Assembly: GCA_044464175.1 (NCBI GenBank)
Contig: JBIQLO010000005.1
Location: 1-37,138 of the forward strand
Reading direction: 5' to 3'
Length of the DNA: 37,138 nucleotides
DNA from: JBIQLO01 sp044464175
Lineage (GTDB): Bacteria; Planctomycetota; Phycisphaerae; Tepidisphaerales; Tepidisphaeraceae
Positions within the stretch are counted from its first letter, which is position 1. Every line of letters starts with the position of its first letter. The notes beneath the pieces were generated by a model. It had not been told where the DNA came from. It saw only the letters and a list, made by a program, of their open reading frames with translations, and did no database searches. Made by a program: the position numbers and the translations under genes. Shown here in pieces: positions 35,283 to 37,138 of the stretch.

Positions 35283-37138
35283 TTGAACCGGCGATAAATC
35301 GCTTCCATCTTGTTCTCGGCCTGCTTGACTCCCTGTTTGTCCCCGGACGCATCGGCTGCATCCCGGTCCTTCCGCAGCTTGGAAAGTCGCTTCCTGGCCT
35401 CCTTCATCAAGGGATTAAGGCGCAGCTCCTTTTTGTGCTCCTGAACCGCCTGCCGCATTTTGGCATCCTGCCCGGTGTCCCGGTAGTGCTTGTAGGCGTT
35501 CATCGCCGCCTCGATCTTCCTTGCCGTCTCGTAAAACTCCGTCTGATTGATATGCGGCGATTCCTGCCCCACGAAGCGCCGGGCGATGGGGATGGCATTG
35601 GCGTCCAATGACCCTTCCTGCGCCTTGGCTTTTAAGTTCAACGTACGACCGACGAATCGCCCCAGGCCGCCGGTCACAAACCCGATGAAATGATCCATCA
35701 TCGCCGGGGAGATGTCGATCTTGCCCGGCGTGATCTCGTCACCGCCCGTCACACGGTTAAGCCATTGGGCGGCGGCTTTGCTGAACGGGCTGGTCGTGCG
35801 CCACGCCAACTGGCTGTAGGGCACCTTCGGCCCGTAGGGTGGTTGCTCAGGCCGGATTTCCCGCCCCATCCAGTTGGTGTTTTCGTTCGCCTCCACAATC
35901 GGCTTTAGCAGGGTTGGCGAGAGGGTGTCGGCCAGTGATCCCCCCTGTCCCAGCGGATTGAAGGCGTCGGCGGCAGCGCTGATCAGATTGGCTGTCGCCT
36001 GTCCGGGCGTCTGTCGCCCGCTGGTGGCGTCGGCAAGGAGCCCCCCCGCGGTGAACAGGGCGCTGTACCCGTAGGGCAGGGGCAACTTGACGTAGGTCCC
36101 TGTCCCCGTGGGAATAATCAGATTGTTGTTCTTCTCCCAGTCGGGGATCGTGTCGTAAATGTCCCGCCCCTCCTTGTCCTTGCCCAGCAGGCCCGGCAGC
36201 ATCAGGCGATAGGCCAGGCCGGACAGCAGAATGCCGGCGGCGATGCGTCGGCCACTGCGGGTCTTGGCCAGCGCCTTGAGCAGGCGCACATTGCCCTGAA
36301 TGCTGGCGTTGGAAAACATATACAGCGTATTCAGCCCCGTTCCAACTTCGCCCTTTCGATTGAAGTTGACGGTGAGGTTTTTGGCCAGTTCGGCGGCGCG
36401 CTCGGGCGTCATCCCGTTCTTGCGGGCCTCGGCATAGGCGCTCAGCCGCGTTCCGTTCTCCACCGCCCCGTTGATACGGTCAGTCCACTGCCCGGCCTTC
36501 TTCGCCGCCAGCAGCATCCGCCGGGTGTTGCTCGGGTTGGCGTCTTTGAGTAGCGAGGCCAGATTCTTTTGAATCCTTGAAAAATCGTCGATGGCGTAGC
36601 TGTCCACCTTTCCGCCGGCGGCCAGGTATTCGCGCGCGTAATCGTGCATCGCGCTGCCCGGCTTGGCCTCGTGGTTGCCGATGATGTCGAACATCGCCTT
36701 GGCGGCCCTGGGCACCCCCTTGATGGTTCGCGCCGCCATGCCTTTGGATTGTTCCGCCGACAGATTGATCGCCGCCGTCAGCATGTCGCGGACAAGGTTG
36801 GGCAGAAGGAAGGCCGGGTTCAGGTTGGTCTGCAACTCCCGAAAGACCCGCATGGGCTTTTGCATCCATCGGGTGATCCGGCTGGCGTTGTTCACGCCAA
36901 CTCGCTTCATGGCGCGGGCGATGGCAGCGCCGGCGTCCCCCTTAAACTCGATCAGGCGGGTCTTGCCCCCCTCCTTCACCGCCAGCATGTTGTCGGAGAA
37001 CTTGAAGCGCGGGTCAATCCGCTCGACCACCAGGCCGCTCTTGGGGTCGATCTCCTTCACCATCGGCGGATTGGGGTCCACCTCCCATAGCCCTTTGTCG
37101 GGGTTCTCCCGCACGAAATTCAGCATGGCCTGGGCGAC
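35258..37138 (-). CDS. Large polyvalent protein, C-terminal part with LPD38-like domain (runs off window)
   Basis: The frame is open from 35258 to the right edge, giving 626 visible residues of a longer protein (the ATG at 37124-37126 is internal). The stretch FRELQTNLNPAFLLPNLVRD near residue 100 and the following helices match the LPD38 class of 'large polyvalent protein-associated' domains, parts of giant proteins injected or packaged by phages and related elements. The rest is helical, with a hydrophobic stretch near residue 290 (GILLSGLAYRLMLPGLLG) and an endings-rich coiled coil (residues 540-620). The upstream domains, which would name its activity, are outside the window. Confidence 0.75.
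   Translation of the reverse strand, partial: VAQAMLNFVRENPDKGLWEVDPNPPMVKEIDPKSGLVVERIDPRFKFSDNMLAVKEGGKTRLIEFKGDAGAAIARAMKRVGVNNASRITRWMQKPMRVFRELQTNLNPAFLLPNLVRDMLTAAINLSAEQSKGMAARTIKGVPRAAKAMFDIIGNHEAKPGSAMHDYAREYLAAGGKVDSYAIDDFSRIQKNLASLLKDANPSNTRRMLLAAKKAGQWTDRINGAVENGTRLSAYAEARKNGMTPERAAELAKNLTVNFNRKGEVGTGLNTLYMFSNASIQGNVRLLKALAKTRSGRRIAAGILLSGLAYRLMLPGLLGKDKEGRDIYDTIPDWEKNNNLIIPTGTGTYVKLPLPYGYSALFTAGGLLADATSGRQTPGQATANLISAAADAFNPLGQGGSLADTLSPTLLKPIVEANENTNWMGREIRPEQPPYGPKVPYSQLAWRTTSPFSKAAAQWLNRVTGGDEITPGKIDISPAMMDHFIGFVTGGLGRFVGRTLNLKAKAQEGSLDANAIPIARRFVGQESPHINQTEFYETARKIEAAMNAYKHYRDTGQDAKMRQAVQEHKKELRLNPLMKEARKRLSKLRKDRDAADASGDKQGVKQAENKMEAIYRRFNQLYRQAP

Overview
The window is a GC-rich bacterial chromosome segment carrying an integrated phage-like element at its right end. 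Several traits suggest a planctomycete, perhaps of the Phycisphaerae: an NPCBM-type secreted protein, an FHA protein next to guaA, dispersed GTAG-headed palindromes whose translations give 'HGQDARAT'-like strings, and an integrase of the kind common in that phylum. This placement is inference; no rRNA or marker gene settles it.

Positions 1-28450 are mostly ordinary chromosome in short transcription units. In order they hold: the start of prmC (-), a secreted unknown protein (-), a double-GNAT acetyltransferase (+) whose 3' end is repeated in a 111-bp tandem array, maf and a lipoprotein (-), a sugar isomerase/epimerase-like TIM barrel (+), an orphan and degenerate RnfC/RnfD pair (+), a DUF559 nuclease gene inside a 58-59 bp inverted repeat (-), a large secreted unknown protein (+), a UDP-xylose synthase-like enzyme and a family 2 glycosyltransferase (-), an NPCBM protein (-), a MazG-like pyrophosphatase (-), an ArsR-SRPBCC operon (-), guaA and an FHA protein (-), glpK (+), an erythromycin-esterase-like protein (-), an MhqO/MhqD-like pair with a nucleoside deaminase (+), pgk and rpe (-), an antitoxin/PIN-toxin pair running directly into panB (+), htrA (+), an arginine-rich unknown protein (-) and a DisA-type diadenylate cyclase domain protein (-).

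A tRNA-Glu(UUC) gene at 28532-28604 marks the junction. Right of it lies an integrated element that continues past the window edge. Its integrase reads through the tRNA gene. The integrase is followed, moving away from the tRNA, by an excisionase-like HTH protein, a RusA resolvase, a tRNA-like gene, a DUF669 protein, an AAA/Sak4-like ATPase, a PD-(D/E)XK (RecE-like) nuclease, a second tRNA-like gene, small phage proteins, a divergent ribbon-helix-helix-like regulator with phased operator repeats, two lower-GC cargo genes and the C-terminal part of a large LPD38-type polyvalent protein. The minus-strand genes form a homologous recombination module: exonuclease, annealing or RecA-like ATPase, ssDNA-binding protein and resolvase.

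The signals most worth following are the DUF559 nuclease bracketed by inverted repeats that also encode its C-terminus, the RnfC/RnfD pair that has lost its nucleotide and flavin attachment motifs while keeping both iron-sulfur clusters, and two phage tRNA-like genes that lack the universal U33.
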